Shown: positions 50,041 through 59,924 of the stretch, piece after piece
How positions within the stretch are numbered: the stretch's first letter is position 1
Layout: every line of letters begins with the position of its first letter
NCBI RefSeq assembly: GCF_000422825.1
Contig: NZ_KE383929.1
Location: 496,001 to 560,000, forward strand
Source of the DNA: Nocardioides insulae DSM 17944
Lineage (GTDB): Bacteria > Actinomycetota > Actinomycetes > Propionibacteriales > Nocardioidaceae
Direction of reading: 5' to 3'
DNA: 64,000 nt
Made by a program: the position numbers and the translations under genes
Notes under the pieces: generated by a model
Told to the model about the DNA's origin: nothing
Database searches by the model: none
What the model saw: the letters and a program-made list of their open reading frames with translations, nothing else

Positions 50041-52476
50041 TCACTTGCTGTCGTCCTCCGCGGCGTCCATGGCGACCGCGTCGACCGTCCTGCTCCAGGT
50101 CCACTCGCGTACGTCGGGCAGATCCTGGCCGTGCCGGCGGACGTAGGCGTGGTGGGCGACCAGCCTCTCCTTCAGCCCGTCGTAGACGTGGCCGGTCCGG
50201 TCGCCCAGCCGAGGGACCCGGTCGAGGACGTCGAGCGCGAGGTGGAAGCGGTCCAGGTCGTTGAGCACGCACATGTCGAAGGGAGTGGTCGTGGTGCCGT
50301 TCTCCTTGTAGCCGCGGACATGGATGTTGGCGTGGTTGGTCCGGCGGTAGGTGAGGCGGTGGATCAGCCACGGGTAGCCGTGGTAGGCGAAGATGACCGG
50401 CTTGTTCCGGGTGAACAGCGCGTCGAAGTCCGCGTCGGAGAGCCCGTGCGGGTGCTCGGACTCCGGTTGGAGCCGCATCAGGTCGACCACGTTGACCAGT
50501 CGGATCCGCAGGTCCGGCACGTGCTCGCGCAGGTAGGCCACCGCGGCCAGCGCCTCCTGGGTCGGCACGTCCCCGGCACAGGCGATCACGACGTCAGGCT
50601 CGCCGTCCTCGTCGTTACTCGCCCAGGGCCAGATCCCGATCCCCTTGGCGCAGTGCGCGACCGCCTCCTCCATGGTGAGGTACTGCATCTCGGGCTGCTT
50701 GCCGGCGACGATCACATTGACGTAGTCACGCGAGCGCAGACAGTGGTCGGTCACCGAGAGCAGGGTGTTGGCGTCCGGCGGCAGGTAGACCCGGACGACG
50801 TCCGCCTTCTTGTTGACCACGTGGTCGATGAAGCCGGGGTCCTGGTGCGAGAAGCCGTTGTGGTCCTGGCGCCAGACGTGGCTGGTCAGCAGGATGTTGA
50901 GCGAGGCGATCGGCCGTCTCCAGTCGATCTCCCGGGTGGTGTTGAGCCACTTGGCGTGCTGGTTGAACATCGAGTCGATGACGTGGATGAACGCCTCGTA
51001 GCAGGAGAACAGCCCGTGCCGCCCGGTCAGGAGATAGCCCTCCAGCCAGCCCTCGCAGGTGTGCTCGGAGAGGATCTCCATGATCCGGCCGTCCGGTGCG
51101 AGGTGGTCATCGACCGGCAGGATCTCCGCGTTCCAGGTGCGATCGGTGACCTCCATGACGTCCTGGAGACGGTTGGAGCTGTTCTCGTCGGGGGCGAAGA
51201 GTCGGAAGGTCCGGGAGTTGTCCCGCATCACGTCGCTGAGCCAGCGGCCCAGCACCCTGGTCGACTCGGCCACGCTCCCTCCCGGCGCGTCCACCTCGAC
51301 GGCGTACTCGCGGAAGTCGGGCAGGTCCAGATCACGCAGCAGCTCTCCGCCGTTCGCGTGCGGGGTGGCGCTCATCCTGCGCTCCCCCGCCGGGTGCAGG
51401 TCGCGGATGTCGGGCATCGGCGCCCCGGCCTGGTCGAAGAGTTCCTCCGGGCGGTAGGACTGCATCCAGTCCTGGAGGACCTGGCGGTGACCGTCGTCCC
51501 CGCGGGCGTCCGAGAACGGCACCTGGTGCGACCGCCAGTAGCCCTCCACCGGTTGACCGTCGATCTCCTTCGGCCCGGTCCAGCCCTTCGGGGACCGAAG
51601 GACGATCATCGGCCACGGGCGGCGCGCGACCGGAGTGGCGGCTCCCCGCGCCTCGGCCTGGATCTCGGCGATCTCATCGAGGCAGGAGTCGAGCGCGGCG
51701 GCGAAGGCCTGGTGCATCTCCGCCGGGTCCGACCCGGAGACGACACGCGGCGCGTGGCCGTACCCGCGAAGCAGGCTGAGCAGCTCGTTCTCGGGGATCC
51801 GGGCCAGCACCGTCGGGTTGGCGATCTTGTACCCGTTGAGGTGCAGGACGGGGAGTACGGCGCCGTCGCGGCGCGGGTCCACGAACTTGGTGCCGTGCCA
51901 ACTGGTCGCCAGCGGTCCGGTCTCGGCCTCGCCGTCCCCGACCACCGCGCAGACGACCAGGTCGGGGTTGTCGAAGGCCGCGCCGTACGCGTGGGAGAGC
52001 GCGTAGCCCAGTTCACCGCCCTCGTGGATCGACCCGGGGGTCTCGGGTGCTACGTGGCTGGGCACCCCGCCGGGGAAGGAGAACTGCGTGAACAGGCGCT
52101 TCATCCCCGCGGCGTCCTGGGTGATCCGGGGGTAGACCTCGGAGTAGGTGCCGTCCAGGTAGGCGGCCGCGACCAGCCCCGGTCCGCCGTGCCCCGGCCC
52201 GGTGACGTAGAGCGCGGACAGGTCACGCTGCATGATCACCCGGTTGAGGTGCGCGTAGATGAAGGTGAGTCCGGGCGTGGTGCCCCAGTGCCCGAGCAGG
52301 CGTGGCTTGACGTGCTCGGGATGCAGTGGGCTCCGCAGCAGCGGATTGTCCATCAGGTAGATCTGGCCGACCGAGAGGTAGTTGGCGGCCCGCCACCACC
52401 GGTCGATCCTGGAGAGGGCCTCCGCGTCGAGCGGAGTGCCGTGGGCGTGATCGGACTGCGTCGTGGTCGCGGTCAT
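50041..52476 (-). CDS. xfp: Xylulose-5-phosphate/fructose-6-phosphate phosphoketolase
   Basis: The 811-residue thiamine-diphosphate enzyme splits sugar phosphates to acetyl phosphate. Motifs: IDRWWRAANYLSVGQIYLMDNPLL, LLGHWGTTPGLTFIYAHLNR, GPGHGGPGLVAAAYLDGTYSE, SFPGGVPSHVAPETPGSIHEGGELGYALSHAYGAA, VVGDGEAETGPLATSWH and a C-terminal part with GYPWLIHRLTYRRTNHANIHVRGY. It is transcribed with ackA, giving ATP from phosphoketolase-derived acetyl phosphate. Confidence 0.96.
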   Translation of the reverse strand: MTATTTQSDHAHGTPLDAEALSRIDRWWRAANYLSVGQIYLMDNPLLRSPLHPEHVKPRLLGHWGTTPGLTFIYAHLNRVIMQRDLSALYVTGPGHGGPGLVAAAYLDGTYSEVYPRITQDAAGMKRLFTQFSFPGGVPSHVAPETPGSIHEGGELGYALSHAYGAAFDNPDLVVCAVVGDGEAETGPLATSWHGTKFVDPRRDGAVLPVLHLNGYKIANPTVLARIPENELLSLLRGYGHAPRVVSGSDPAEMHQAFAAALDSCLDEIAEIQAEARGAATPVARRPWPMIVLRSPKGWTGPKEIDGQPVEGYWRSHQVPFSDARGDDGHRQVLQDWMQSYRPEELFDQAGAPMPDIRDLHPAGERRMSATPHANGGELLRDLDLPDFREYAVEVDAPGGSVAESTRVLGRWLSDVMRDNSRTFRLFAPDENSSNRLQDVMEVTDRTWNAEILPVDDHLAPDGRIMEILSEHTCEGWLEGYLLTGRHGLFSCYEAFIHVIDSMFNQHAKWLNTTREIDWRRPIASLNILLTSHVWRQDHNGFSHQDPGFIDHVVNKKADVVRVYLPPDANTLLSVTDHCLRSRDYVNVIVAGKQPEMQYLTMEEAVAHCAKGIGIWPWASNDEDGEPDVVIACAGDVPTQEALAAVAYLREHVPDLRIRLVNVVDLMRLQPESEHPHGLSDADFDALFTRNKPVIFAYHGYPWLIHRLTYRRTNHANIHVRGYKENGTTTTPFDMCVLNDLDRFHLALDVLDRVPRLGDRTGHVYDGLKERLVAHHAYVRRHGQDLPDVREWTWSRTVDAVAMDAAEDDSK

Positions 52477-52652
52477 ACCTCGTTGCTACCGGACCCGGCG
52501 GGGGATGACAACGGTTCCGCAGTGCTCCCGCGCCGCACCGGGCGACCCCGCCTGATCCGGAGCCGGCACCGGTGGCCGGATCCGGCCACATCCTCGCCAG
52601 ATCCTTGACCGGCGATCTGTGACGGCCGCCATAATGGGCGGCCGTACTCACA

Positions 52653-52665
52653 TTGAAACGTTCAA
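52653..52665. promoter_or_regulatory. LacI-type operator before the GH106 gene
   Basis: TTGAAACGTTCAA is an inverted repeat with the central CG of LacI-family sites (close to TTGAAACGTTTCAA). It lies 81 bases before the rhamnosidase gene, downstream of an ATAATG box inside a GGCCGCC...GGGCGGCC palindrome (52622-52644). A sugar-responsive repressor is likely, but no lacI gene is in the window. Confidence 0.55.
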
Positions 52666-52746
52666 AGCAGGCGCGGCCGACAGGACCTGCGGCCGAGGCA
52701 CCAGCTGTGCCTTCAAGCGGTGTCGAGGCATGCGTCGTACTCGGAA

Positions 52747-55700
52747 ATGAGAACCCACGTGATGAAACGTAGATTGGCGGCGCTGCTCGCGGCGCCACTC
52801 CTGATCCCGCTCTGCCAGATGCCTACCGCGGCGGGCGCCGCCACGGCACCGGACGGCGCGGGCGAGAGCTTCGCCGACCGGATGGGGACGCTCTACGGCG
52901 ACGTCGAGACCGAGTACCGTCCCGAGCTGCGATGGTGGCTGGCCGAAGGTCTGAACACCGACGAGACCCTGCGCAAGAACGTCGGGCAGATCGCCGACAT
53001 GGGCTTCGGGGCCGCCGAGTTCCTCGCGATGCCCGAGCCGGGCGCGGACGACGCGACCTACGGCTGGGGATCGGAGGAGTGGACCCACGACTCGCGTCTG
53101 GTGATCGAGGAGGCCACCAAGCACGGGCTCGGGTTCAGTCTGACCAGTGGCACCCACTGGGCCACCGCGAACCTGCCGGACACCTATGATTGGGACGGCG
53201 CGAAGTTCGACTACGACAACAAGGCCGCCTCCAAGGAACTCGACTACTCCACCGTCCTGGTCGACGCGCGCGAGCGGTTCAACGGCGACCTGCCGCTGCC
53301 GGTACGTCCCGAGCAGTCGAAGGACGCGCAGGAGTACGTCTTCGAGGGCGTCGTCGCAGCGAAGCTGACCGAGACACGCCCCGGGAGCGGGCAGGACAAC
53401 GAGTTCAAGGAGGGCACCGGCACCGGCACGCTGGACTTCGACTCCCTGGTCGACCTGACGGACAAGGTCAAGAAGAAGGGCGACGCCTACCGGCTGAACT
53501 GGAAGGCACCCAAGGACGGCCAGTACGGACTGTTCACCTATTGGATGCACGGGACCGGCGAGAGCTTCGAGCCGTCGGTGAGCAACAACTACACGATCAA
53601 CTATGTCGACCACTACGGCGTCGACGCACTGAAGGACTACTGGGAGCAGAACGTCCTCACGCCCGAGCTGAAGGAGGACATCCGCGAGAACGGCCGTGGC
53701 GAGATCTACATGGACTCCCTCGAGCTCGCGAGCTACGGCGCAGCCGGGGTCCTGTGGGGCTATGACTTCAAGACCGAGTTCCGCGAGCGGCGCGGGTACG
53801 ACATCACGCCGTACCTGCCGATCATCGCCTGGGACAAGACCCGCCACGACTCCAACACACCGCCGCAGTTCGACTACAAGGTCGCCGACGAGGCAGACCA
53901 GGCGCAGGTGCAGAAGATCCGCAACGACGTCAGCCAGACGCTCTCCGAGCTGTACGAGGAGAACGTGCTGAAGCCGATGCAGGAATGGCTGCACGGCCTG
54001 AACATGAACCTGCGGGCCGAGCCGTCCTACGGGATGGTCTATGAGATCTCGACCCCGGCGAAGTACCTGGACGGCGTGGAGACCGAGACCTTCGCGCACA
54101 ACGGCGACCTCGACGTGTACCGCGGCATGCTGGGCGGCGCGAACATGTACGACCGACTGTTCTCCAGCGAGACCGGGGCGGTCGGCGGCCGCAACTACTA
54201 CTACAACATGGACTACTGGACCCGGATCGCCTACCTGCAGTTCGCCGGCGGGGTCAACCGGACCGTGTTCCACGGCTACTCGGCGATCGAGGGTTCGGAC
54301 GCCGACACCTACTGGCCGGGCCACGAAGGCATGTATTCCTTCTTCTCCGATCGCTTCGGCGGCCGCCAGCCGGCCTCTCAGATGTATCCGGAGTGGACCG
54401 AGATGCTGGGCCGCAATCAGAAGGTGCTCCGGCAGGGCCAGCCCCGCCGCGACATCGCGATCCTGCGCACCGACAACCAGTTCATCTCCTACGGGCAGCC
54501 GCGGGAGAACACCCCCGCCGAGAACAGCTACTTCATGAACGACAAGCCCTACTTCTGGCGGGATCTGTCGCTCCAGCACGCGGGCTACACCTACGACTAC
54601 TTCTCCCCGCAGTTGCTCGAGGACCAGGACAACGTGACGTGGACCGGTGACGAGCTCCAGCCCGATGGTCCCGGCTACCAGGCCGCGATCCTGTACCAGG
54701 ACTCCCTGGAGCTCTCCAGCGCCAAGAAGCTCCTGGAGATCGCCCAGGACGGTCTGCCCGTGCTGTTCGTCAACAACACCTCCGAGATCCGCTCCCACCA
54801 GGGCCCCGCGATCGAGTACGACAAGGCCGCCTCGACCACCCGGTTCGCCCAGGACGACGCGGACGAACTCGCCCAGGTCGTCGCACAGATCAAGGCCCTG
54901 CCCAACGTGGAGGAGGTCGACCAGCAGGCCGACGCACTCGCCGCCCTGCAGGACCTCGGAGTCGAACCGCGGGTGTCGTATGCGGAGCCGAACGACAAGA
55001 TCATGACGATCTCCCGGCTCGACAAGGAGGAGAACGTCCTCTACACCTTCGCGTACAACTTCAAGTTCGAGAAGAACAAGGGCGAGGGCCCCTTCACCTT
55101 CGACCTGTCCATGGACGCCCAGGGCAAGCCCTACACCATCGACGACTGGACCGGACGGGTCGAGCCGGTCGGCGCCTACCAGGTGAACGGCTCCGGCACC
55201 GACGTCCGACTCAGCCTCAAGCCGGGCGAGGCGCAGATCATCGCGCTCGACCTCGACGAATCCGGCAAGGGTCTCCACGCGGTGAGCACCACCGCCGACG
55301 CGGCCCTGCAGGAGAACGGCAAGACCTCGATCCTCGCGACCGAGTCGGGTCGCTACGCCACCCGACTCAGCAATGGACAGAACGTCCAGACCAAGGTCAA
55401 GGTGCCCGGCCAGATCCCGCTCGAGCGGTGGGACATCAAGGTCCAGGACTGGAATGAGGGCAAGCGAGTGGTGAACACCGAGGAGAAGTTCGGTCACACC
55501 ACCACGGAGGTCTACTACACCACCAAGAAGACCAACCTCACCTTCCGCAACAGCCGGCTGATCCCGTGGAAGGAACTACCCGCGACGCCGAAGCAACTGG
55601 CCCAGCTCGCCGGTGACGAACCGTCCATGTCCCATGTCTCGGGCCTCGGCACCTACACCACCAAGGTCAAGCTGCCGAAGCGCTGGAACCGGAACAACGG

Positions 55701-55983
55701 CGCCTACCTGCGCATCGGATCCACCGGCGGAGGCGAGACCCGGGTCTACGTCAACGGCAAGCAAGCGCCCGGCGTCGACCTCCGCACCCTCCAGGTCGAC
55801 ATCACCGACCTGCTGAAGAAGGGTGGCAAGGCCAACAAGATCAAGGTGGTCGTGGCCAGCACACTGACCAACCGGCTCCTCCAGCGCGGCTACAGCGGCA
55901 CCCGGGGACCGGCCCAGGACTACGGCATGAGCGGCGACGTTCGCCTCGTGCCCTACACCCTGGCCAAGGTGGCGCGCGACTGA
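52747..55983 (+). CDS. Secreted glycoside hydrolase family 106 (alpha-L-rhamnosidase-like)
   Basis: About 1078 residues from the ATG at 52747 (1073 from 52762). A signal peptide (MKRRLAALLAAPLLIPLCQMPTAAGA) precedes a GH106-like catalytic region: RPELRWWLAEGLNTDETLRKNVGQIADMGFGAAEFL, LGFSLTSGTHWATANLP, and MDSLELASYG ... WGYDFKTEFRERRGYDITPYLP. The C-terminal beta-sandwich (YLRIGSTGGGETRVYVNGKQ ... TNRLLQRGYSGTRGPAQDYGMSG) is typical of the family. It probably removes rhamnose from plant or microbial glycans outside the cell. It is more Lys-rich than neighbours and stands alone with its own terminator and LacI-type operator. Confidence 0.85.
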   Translation: MRTHVMKRRLAALLAAPLLIPLCQMPTAAGAATAPDGAGESFADRMGTLYGDVETEYRPELRWWLAEGLNTDETLRKNVGQIADMGFGAAEFLAMPEPGADDATYGWGSEEWTHDSRLVIEEATKHGLGFSLTSGTHWATANLPDTYDWDGAKFDYDNKAASKELDYSTVLVDARERFNGDLPLPVRPEQSKDAQEYVFEGVVAAKLTETRPGSGQDNEFKEGTGTGTLDFDSLVDLTDKVKKKGDAYRLNWKAPKDGQYGLFTYWMHGTGESFEPSVSNNYTINYVDHYGVDALKDYWEQNVLTPELKEDIRENGRGEIYMDSLELASYGAAGVLWGYDFKTEFRERRGYDITPYLPIIAWDKTRHDSNTPPQFDYKVADEADQAQVQKIRNDVSQTLSELYEENVLKPMQEWLHGLNMNLRAEPSYGMVYEISTPAKYLDGVETETFAHNGDLDVYRGMLGGANMYDRLFSSETGAVGGRNYYYNMDYWTRIAYLQFAGGVNRTVFHGYSAIEGSDADTYWPGHEGMYSFFSDRFGGRQPASQMYPEWTEMLGRNQKVLRQGQPRRDIAILRTDNQFISYGQPRENTPAENSYFMNDKPYFWRDLSLQHAGYTYDYFSPQLLEDQDNVTWTGDELQPDGPGYQAAILYQDSLELSSAKKLLEIAQDGLPVLFVNNTSEIRSHQGPAIEYDKAASTTRFAQDDADELAQVVAQIKALPNVEEVDQQADALAALQDLGVEPRVSYAEPNDKIMTISRLDKEENVLYTFAYNFKFEKNKGEGPFTFDLSMDAQGKPYTIDDWTGRVEPVGAYQVNGSGTDVRLSLKPGEAQIIALDLDESGKGLHAVSTTADAALQENGKTSILATESGRYATRLSNGQNVQTKVKVPGQIPLERWDIKVQDWNEGKRVVNTEEKFGHTTTEVYYTTKKTNLTFRNSRLIPWKELPATPKQLAQLAGDEPSMSHVSGLGTYTTKVKLPKRWNRNNGAYLRIGSTGGGETRVYVNGKQAPGVDLRTLQVDITDLLKKGGKANKIKVVVASTLTNRLLQRGYSGTRGPAQDYGMSGDVRLVPYTLAKVARD

Positions 55984-56013
55984 CGCACGCTGCACGTCCA
56001 CGCGACACCGCAT

Positions 56014-56055
56014 GGGCCCGCCGATGCCGGTCATCCCACCGGCATCGGCGGGCCC
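56014..56055 (+). terminator. Terminator of the GH106 gene
   Basis: GGGCCCGCCGATGCCGG pairs perfectly over 17 bases with CCGGCATCGGCGGGCCC across an eight-base loop, 31 bases after the stop. Confidence 0.88.
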
Positions 56056-56171
56056 GTCGTGGTCCCGCGTCCAGCTCGGATCGGCCCGCGAGCCCTCGCC
56101 CGGGCCGCGTCGGCCGGCGTACCCGAACCGTCACCGGAGGGCCGGGCGAGCCGAGTGGGGCATGGCCCGAG

Positions 56172-56966
56172 TCAGCGGATGGTGTAGGCATCCACGAATC
56201 CGCCCGCGCCGACACTCTCCACCTTGAGGATGAGCGGGGTGGCGGTGACCTTGACCCGGAACTTCGCACTGGCCTTCGACCCGAGCGTGAAGTGACGAGG
56301 TGCGACGGCCCCGGCGTCGGCCGGGGTGACCGCGATCTGGAAGGTGTCTCGACGTCGGCCGAGGTTGGTGAGCGTCATGTCGAGGGTCTCGGTGGGCGCG
56401 GCCCTGCTCGGCCCGTTGATGCGGGCCCCGAACTCACCGAGCTCACCCGGCTCACTGGCATCGGAGAGCCCCAGGCGCACCCCGCCGGAGACCAGCACCA
56501 ACTCCGGCCCCTCGTCCCCGTCGGAGGCATCCTCCTCGACGGTCAGGCCGTCCGCGAACAGTCCGGCGATCCAATCGTCCTGCGCCGTTTGCTCAGGGTC
56601 GCACCCCACCAGGGTGCTGGCCGGTTCGCCCTCCCAGCGCACCACCGTATTGTCGCCCTCCGTGGCGACGGTGTAGGGCCCGAACATCGTGTTGCAGCCG
56701 GAGTTGACCGAGAGCCCGTCCTCGAAGGAGACCCGCACGGTGGTGCCCTGGACGAGGTCGCGGCCGGCGACCTCGTCGGCGACGAAGACCCGCCCGTCGA
56801 GTACGTCGGCGGACGGAGTGGCCGATGCGGCGGCGTCCGAGCCCTCTCCCTCGGCAGCCTCGTCATCGCCGCTGCCGCCACACCCGACGAGGAGCGACCC
56901 GCACACCGCGGCCGTGATCCCGACAGCCAGGATGCGGGTGTGACCTCGGTGAAGCCTCGTCAGCAT
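56172..56966 (-). CDS. META-domain lipoprotein
   Basis: The 264-residue protein follows a GGGAGG site. The lipoprotein signal ends VCGSLLVGCGGSG, followed by an acidic/Ser linker. Residues about 50-150 form a META (HslJ-like) domain with GRDLVQGTTVRVSFEDGLSVNSGCNTMFGPYTV and LVGCDPEQTAQDDWIAGLFADGL. The last 80 residues form a separate beta-rich segment (TLDMTLTNLGRRRDTFQIAVTPADAGAVAPRHFTL). It is envelope-located; function unknown. Confidence 0.82.
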   Translation of the reverse strand: MLTRLHRGHTRILAVGITAAVCGSLLVGCGGSGDDEAAEGEGSDAAASATPSADVLDGRVFVADEVAGRDLVQGTTVRVSFEDGLSVNSGCNTMFGPYTVATEGDNTVVRWEGEPASTLVGCDPEQTAQDDWIAGLFADGLTVEEDASDGDEGPELVLVSGGVRLGLSDASEPGELGEFGARINGPSRAAPTETLDMTLTNLGRRRDTFQIAVTPADAGAVAPRHFTLGSKASAKFRVKVTATPLILKVESVGAGGFVDAYTIR

Positions 56967-57264
56967 GGGGGTCCTCCCTGTCGAACAACGCGTGCTGCTC
57001 AGCATGTTGCCGGGGCCCAGGCTTGACAAGGCCCGCGCCGCCCGCGCTCGGAGCGGGCCGATGCCCACCCCCGGTCCACGTGACGTCCGCCGTCGGCGTG
57101 CGCGATCACGACCGGGAGGCGGAGACTCGGCCGACCGGTGGCGCGGTCACCGATCTCACCGGTCGGTGACTGTGGTCGGGGCGGGAGCGTCGAGAACGTG
57201 CTGTGCACGGCGGCCCCGACTAGCATCGGCACCCGATCGGACAGCGAGGGACGAGGAGGAGCAG
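56967..57264. promoter_or_regulatory. Divergent intergenic region between META lipoprotein and septum-formation genes
   Basis: The 298-base gap holds two divergent promoters and a GAGGAGGAGCAG ribosome-binding site before 57265. Small GC-rich inverted repeats are present (for example around 57138-57166, GCGGTCACCGATCTCACCGG), but I see no recognisable operator or gene. Confidence 0.4.
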
Positions 57265-58080
57265 GTGACCGTGCCCGGCACTCGCGCGCTCGCCTCCGTC
57301 GCGACGGCTCTCCTCGCCGCCACCCTGCTGACCGCCTGTGGTTCGAGCGAGGTTCCGGAGGGGGCCGATCCCGACCTGGTCGACGCCGCCGAGGTCCCCG
57401 AGGCCGGCGTGTGCCGCAACCTGGAGGGCCAGGCCCTCACCGCCGCCACCGACGCCACCCCGCACGTAGAGTGCGACGAGCCGCACAACTCCGAGACCTA
57501 CGCCGCCGGCACCCTTCCGGAGCAGTTCCACGACCTGAGCGTGGCCTCTCCCGACCTGGACCAGTGGGCCTATCAGACCTGCACCCGCGAACTACGTCGC
57601 CATCTCGGCGCCGACGAGAGCACCGTGATGCGATCGGTGTTCAGCTGGGTCTGGTACCGCCCCTCCGAGCGCGCCTGGAAGGACGGCGCCCGCTGGTACC
57701 GCTGCGACGCGGTGGCCGGTGGACCGCAGACCTCGGCACTGATGGACCTCCCCACGGTGACCGGACAACTGCTGGCCAAGAAGGGTGAGGACCGCTGGAT
57801 GGCCTGCGCGCAGGGGGACTCCTTCGACGCCGCCAAGGCGATCCCGTGCTCGCAGGACCACGACTGGCGGGCCGTCACCACGATCAAGCTGGGCGAGCCC
57901 GACGCGCCGTACCCGGGCGACAACCAGGCCCAGGTGACCACCCGCGACTTCTGCTCCGACTCGGTGGACGCCTGGCTGAGCTACCCCGGTGACTTCGATT
58001 TCGGGTACACCTGGTTCGGTGAGTCCGAGTGGGAAGCCGGCAACCGGCGCTCGATCTGCTGGGCGCAGACGGAGAAGTGA
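57265..58080 (+). CDS. Septum-formation family lipoprotein 1
   Basis: The 271-residue protein starts at a GTG after GAGGAGGAG. Its signal ends LLTACGSS (lipobox). Two repeats of the Septum_form pattern are visible: VECDEPHNSETYAAGTLP with TCTRELRRHLG and WYRCDAV, then IPCSQDHDWRAVTTIKLG with FCSDSVDAWLSYP and GNRRSICWAQ. Conserved Cys residues suggest disulfides outside the cell. The family is named for septum formation in Actinobacteria, but the role is poorly defined. The second copy follows one base after the stop. Confidence 0.82.
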   Translation: MTVPGTRALASVATALLAATLLTACGSSEVPEGADPDLVDAAEVPEAGVCRNLEGQALTAATDATPHVECDEPHNSETYAAGTLPEQFHDLSVASPDLDQWAYQTCTRELRRHLGADESTVMRSVFSWVWYRPSERAWKDGARWYRCDAVAGGPQTSALMDLPTVTGQLLAKKGEDRWMACAQGDSFDAAKAIPCSQDHDWRAVTTIKLGEPDAPYPGDNQAQVTTRDFCSDSVDAWLSYPGDFDFGYTWFGESEWEAGNRRSICWAQTEK

Positions 58081-58081
58081 G

Positions 58082-58939
58082 GTGCACCCGCGCCTCAGCC
58101 GGCTGCTGCCCGCCGCCCTCGCCCTGGGCGCGCTCGGCACGCTGAACGCCTGCACCGAGGGCTCCGATCCGGAACCGGAGGCCGCGACCACCAGCGCCGC
58201 GCTGCCCCCGCCGGTGGCGAGTCCCGCCCCGACCCCGGCCGACGACGGCTGCTACCGACTCAGCTACGAGGACGCCCTGGCCCCCACGACCGCCGGGTCG
58301 AAGGTGCCCTGCGGGCGCACGCACACCTCGCAGACCTTCGCGACCGGGACGCTCGACGCGGTGGTCGACGGGCATCTGCTCGCCGTCGACTCCACCCGGG
58401 TCCGCGACCAGGTCGCCACCACCTGTCCTGACCGACTGCCCGAGTTCCTGGGCGGCGACGAGGAGACGATGCGGCTGACCATGCTGCGCTCGGTCTGGTT
58501 CACACCGACCCTGGAGCAGGCAGCCGAAGGTGCGCAGTGGTACCGCTGCGACGTGGTCGCGGTCACCGGCGGCGAGCAGCTGGCCGATCTGGACGAACCG
58601 TTGGACGGCGTACTCGCCGAGGACTCCTCCGCAGACCCGTACGCCATGTGCGGCACCGCGGCCCCCGACAGCGAGGGCTTCCAGCGGGTGCTCTGCGGGG
58701 AGGAGCACAGCTGGCGGGCGCTGAACTCGGTCGATCTGGTCGCCGAACTGGACCTCACCGGGGACGACCCCGACTATCCCGGGCAGGACGCCGTCCGCGA
58801 GGCCGGACAGGATCTGTGTGCGGACGCCGGCGAAGCGGTCGCCGAGGACGCCCTCGACTTCGAGTGGGGCTACGAGTGGCCCGACCGCCGCCAGTGGCGG
58901 GCCGGCCAGACCTACGGCCTCTGCTGGGCCCCCGACTGA
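58082..58939 (+). CDS. Septum-formation family lipoprotein 2
   Basis: The 285-residue protein starts at a GTG next to the stop of its paralogue. The signal ends LGTLNACTEGS, followed by a Pro/Ala linker. Cys-containing blocks VPCGRTHTSQTFATGTL, TTCPDRLPEFLGG, WYRCDVV, VLCGEEHSWRALNSV, DLCADAGEAV and YGLCWAPD align with the first copy, indicating tandem duplication. Probably the two act together at the cell surface. Confidence 0.8.
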   Translation: MHPRLSRLLPAALALGALGTLNACTEGSDPEPEAATTSAALPPPVASPAPTPADDGCYRLSYEDALAPTTAGSKVPCGRTHTSQTFATGTLDAVVDGHLLAVDSTRVRDQVATTCPDRLPEFLGGDEETMRLTMLRSVWFTPTLEQAAEGAQWYRCDVVAVTGGEQLADLDEPLDGVLAEDSSADPYAMCGTAAPDSEGFQRVLCGEEHSWRALNSVDLVAELDLTGDDPDYPGQDAVREAGQDLCADAGEAVAEDALDFEWGYEWPDRRQWRAGQTYGLCWAPD

Positions 58940-58976
58940 CCGGACCGGCCGCCGGCGGTCACCTCCTGGAGGAGGC

Positions 58977-59924
58977 TCAGAAACCGAGCCGGCGCAACTG
59001 TCGGGGGTCGCGCTGCCAGTCCTTGGCGATCTTCACCCGCAGGTCGAGATAGACGGGCACACCCAGCAACTCCTCGATCTGCAGCCGAGCCGTCTTGCCG
59101 ACCTGCTTGAGCCGGGACCCGCGGTGTCCGATCACGATGCCCTTCTGCGAGTCGCGCTCGACGAAGAGCGTGGCGTGGACGTCGGTCAGCGGCTTGTCCG
59201 CCGGCCGGTCCTCGCGCGGCACCATCTCCTCCACCACGACGGCGATGGAGTGCGGAAGCTCGTCGCGTACGCCGTCCAGAGCGGCCTCGCGGATCAGCTC
59301 GGCCACCAGGATGTCGTCCGGGCTGTCGGTCAGGTCGCCCTCGGGGTAGAGCGGCGGGCCCTCGGGGAGCATGCCCACCAGCAGGTCGGCGAGCAGGCTC
59401 ACCTGGTCGCCCGCCACGCTGGAGACCGGGATCAGCTCGACCCAGTCGAGGCCGAGCTCCTCACCCAGCGCCGCGACGTCCATGAGGTGTTCGCCGATGC
59501 GCTCCGGACCGGCCAGGTCGGTCTTGGTGATGACCGCGACCTTGCGGATGCCCTTGCGCAGCTTGGCCAGCTCGGTCGCGATGTGCCGGTCGCCGGGACC
59601 CACCTTCTCGTCCGCGGGGAAGCACATCGCCACCACGTCGACCTCGGCCCAGGTGGTGTGCACCAGATCGTTGAGGCGCTCGCCGAGCAGGGTGCGGGGC
59701 CGGTGCAGCCCCGGTGTGTCGACCAGGACCAACTGGGCGTCGCTGCGGTGCACGATCCCGCGCACCACGCTGCGGGTGGTCTGCGGCTTGTCGGAGGTGA
59801 TCGCGACCTTGCTGCCGACCAGGGCGTTGGTGAGGGTCGATTTGCCGGCGTTGGGGCGGCCCACGAACGAGGCGAAGCCGCTCCGGAAAGGGGCCTGCTC
59901 GGGCTGGTCAACGGGGGTGGTCAC
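58977..59924 (-). CDS. era: GTPase Era
   Basis: The 315-residue protein starts at a GTG overlapping the upstream gene stop. G motifs: GRPNAGKSTLTNAL (G1), QTTRSVVRG (G2), LVDTPGLHRPR (G3), ITKTDLAG (G4). The C-terminal KH domain has DSQKGIVIGHRGSRLKQVGKTARLQIEELLG. Era assists 16S rRNA processing and 30S assembly. The cytidine-deaminase-like gene usually near era is a few kilobases away here. Confidence 0.96.
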   Translation of the reverse strand: MTTPVDQPEQAPFRSGFASFVGRPNAGKSTLTNALVGSKVAITSDKPQTTRSVVRGIVHRSDAQLVLVDTPGLHRPRTLLGERLNDLVHTTWAEVDVVAMCFPADEKVGPGDRHIATELAKLRKGIRKVAVITKTDLAGPERIGEHLMDVAALGEELGLDWVELIPVSSVAGDQVSLLADLLVGMLPEGPPLYPEGDLTDSPDDILVAELIREAALDGVRDELPHSIAVVVEEMVPREDRPADKPLTDVHATLFVERDSQKGIVIGHRGSRLKQVGKTARLQIEELLGVPVYLDLRVKIAKDWQRDPRQLRRLGF

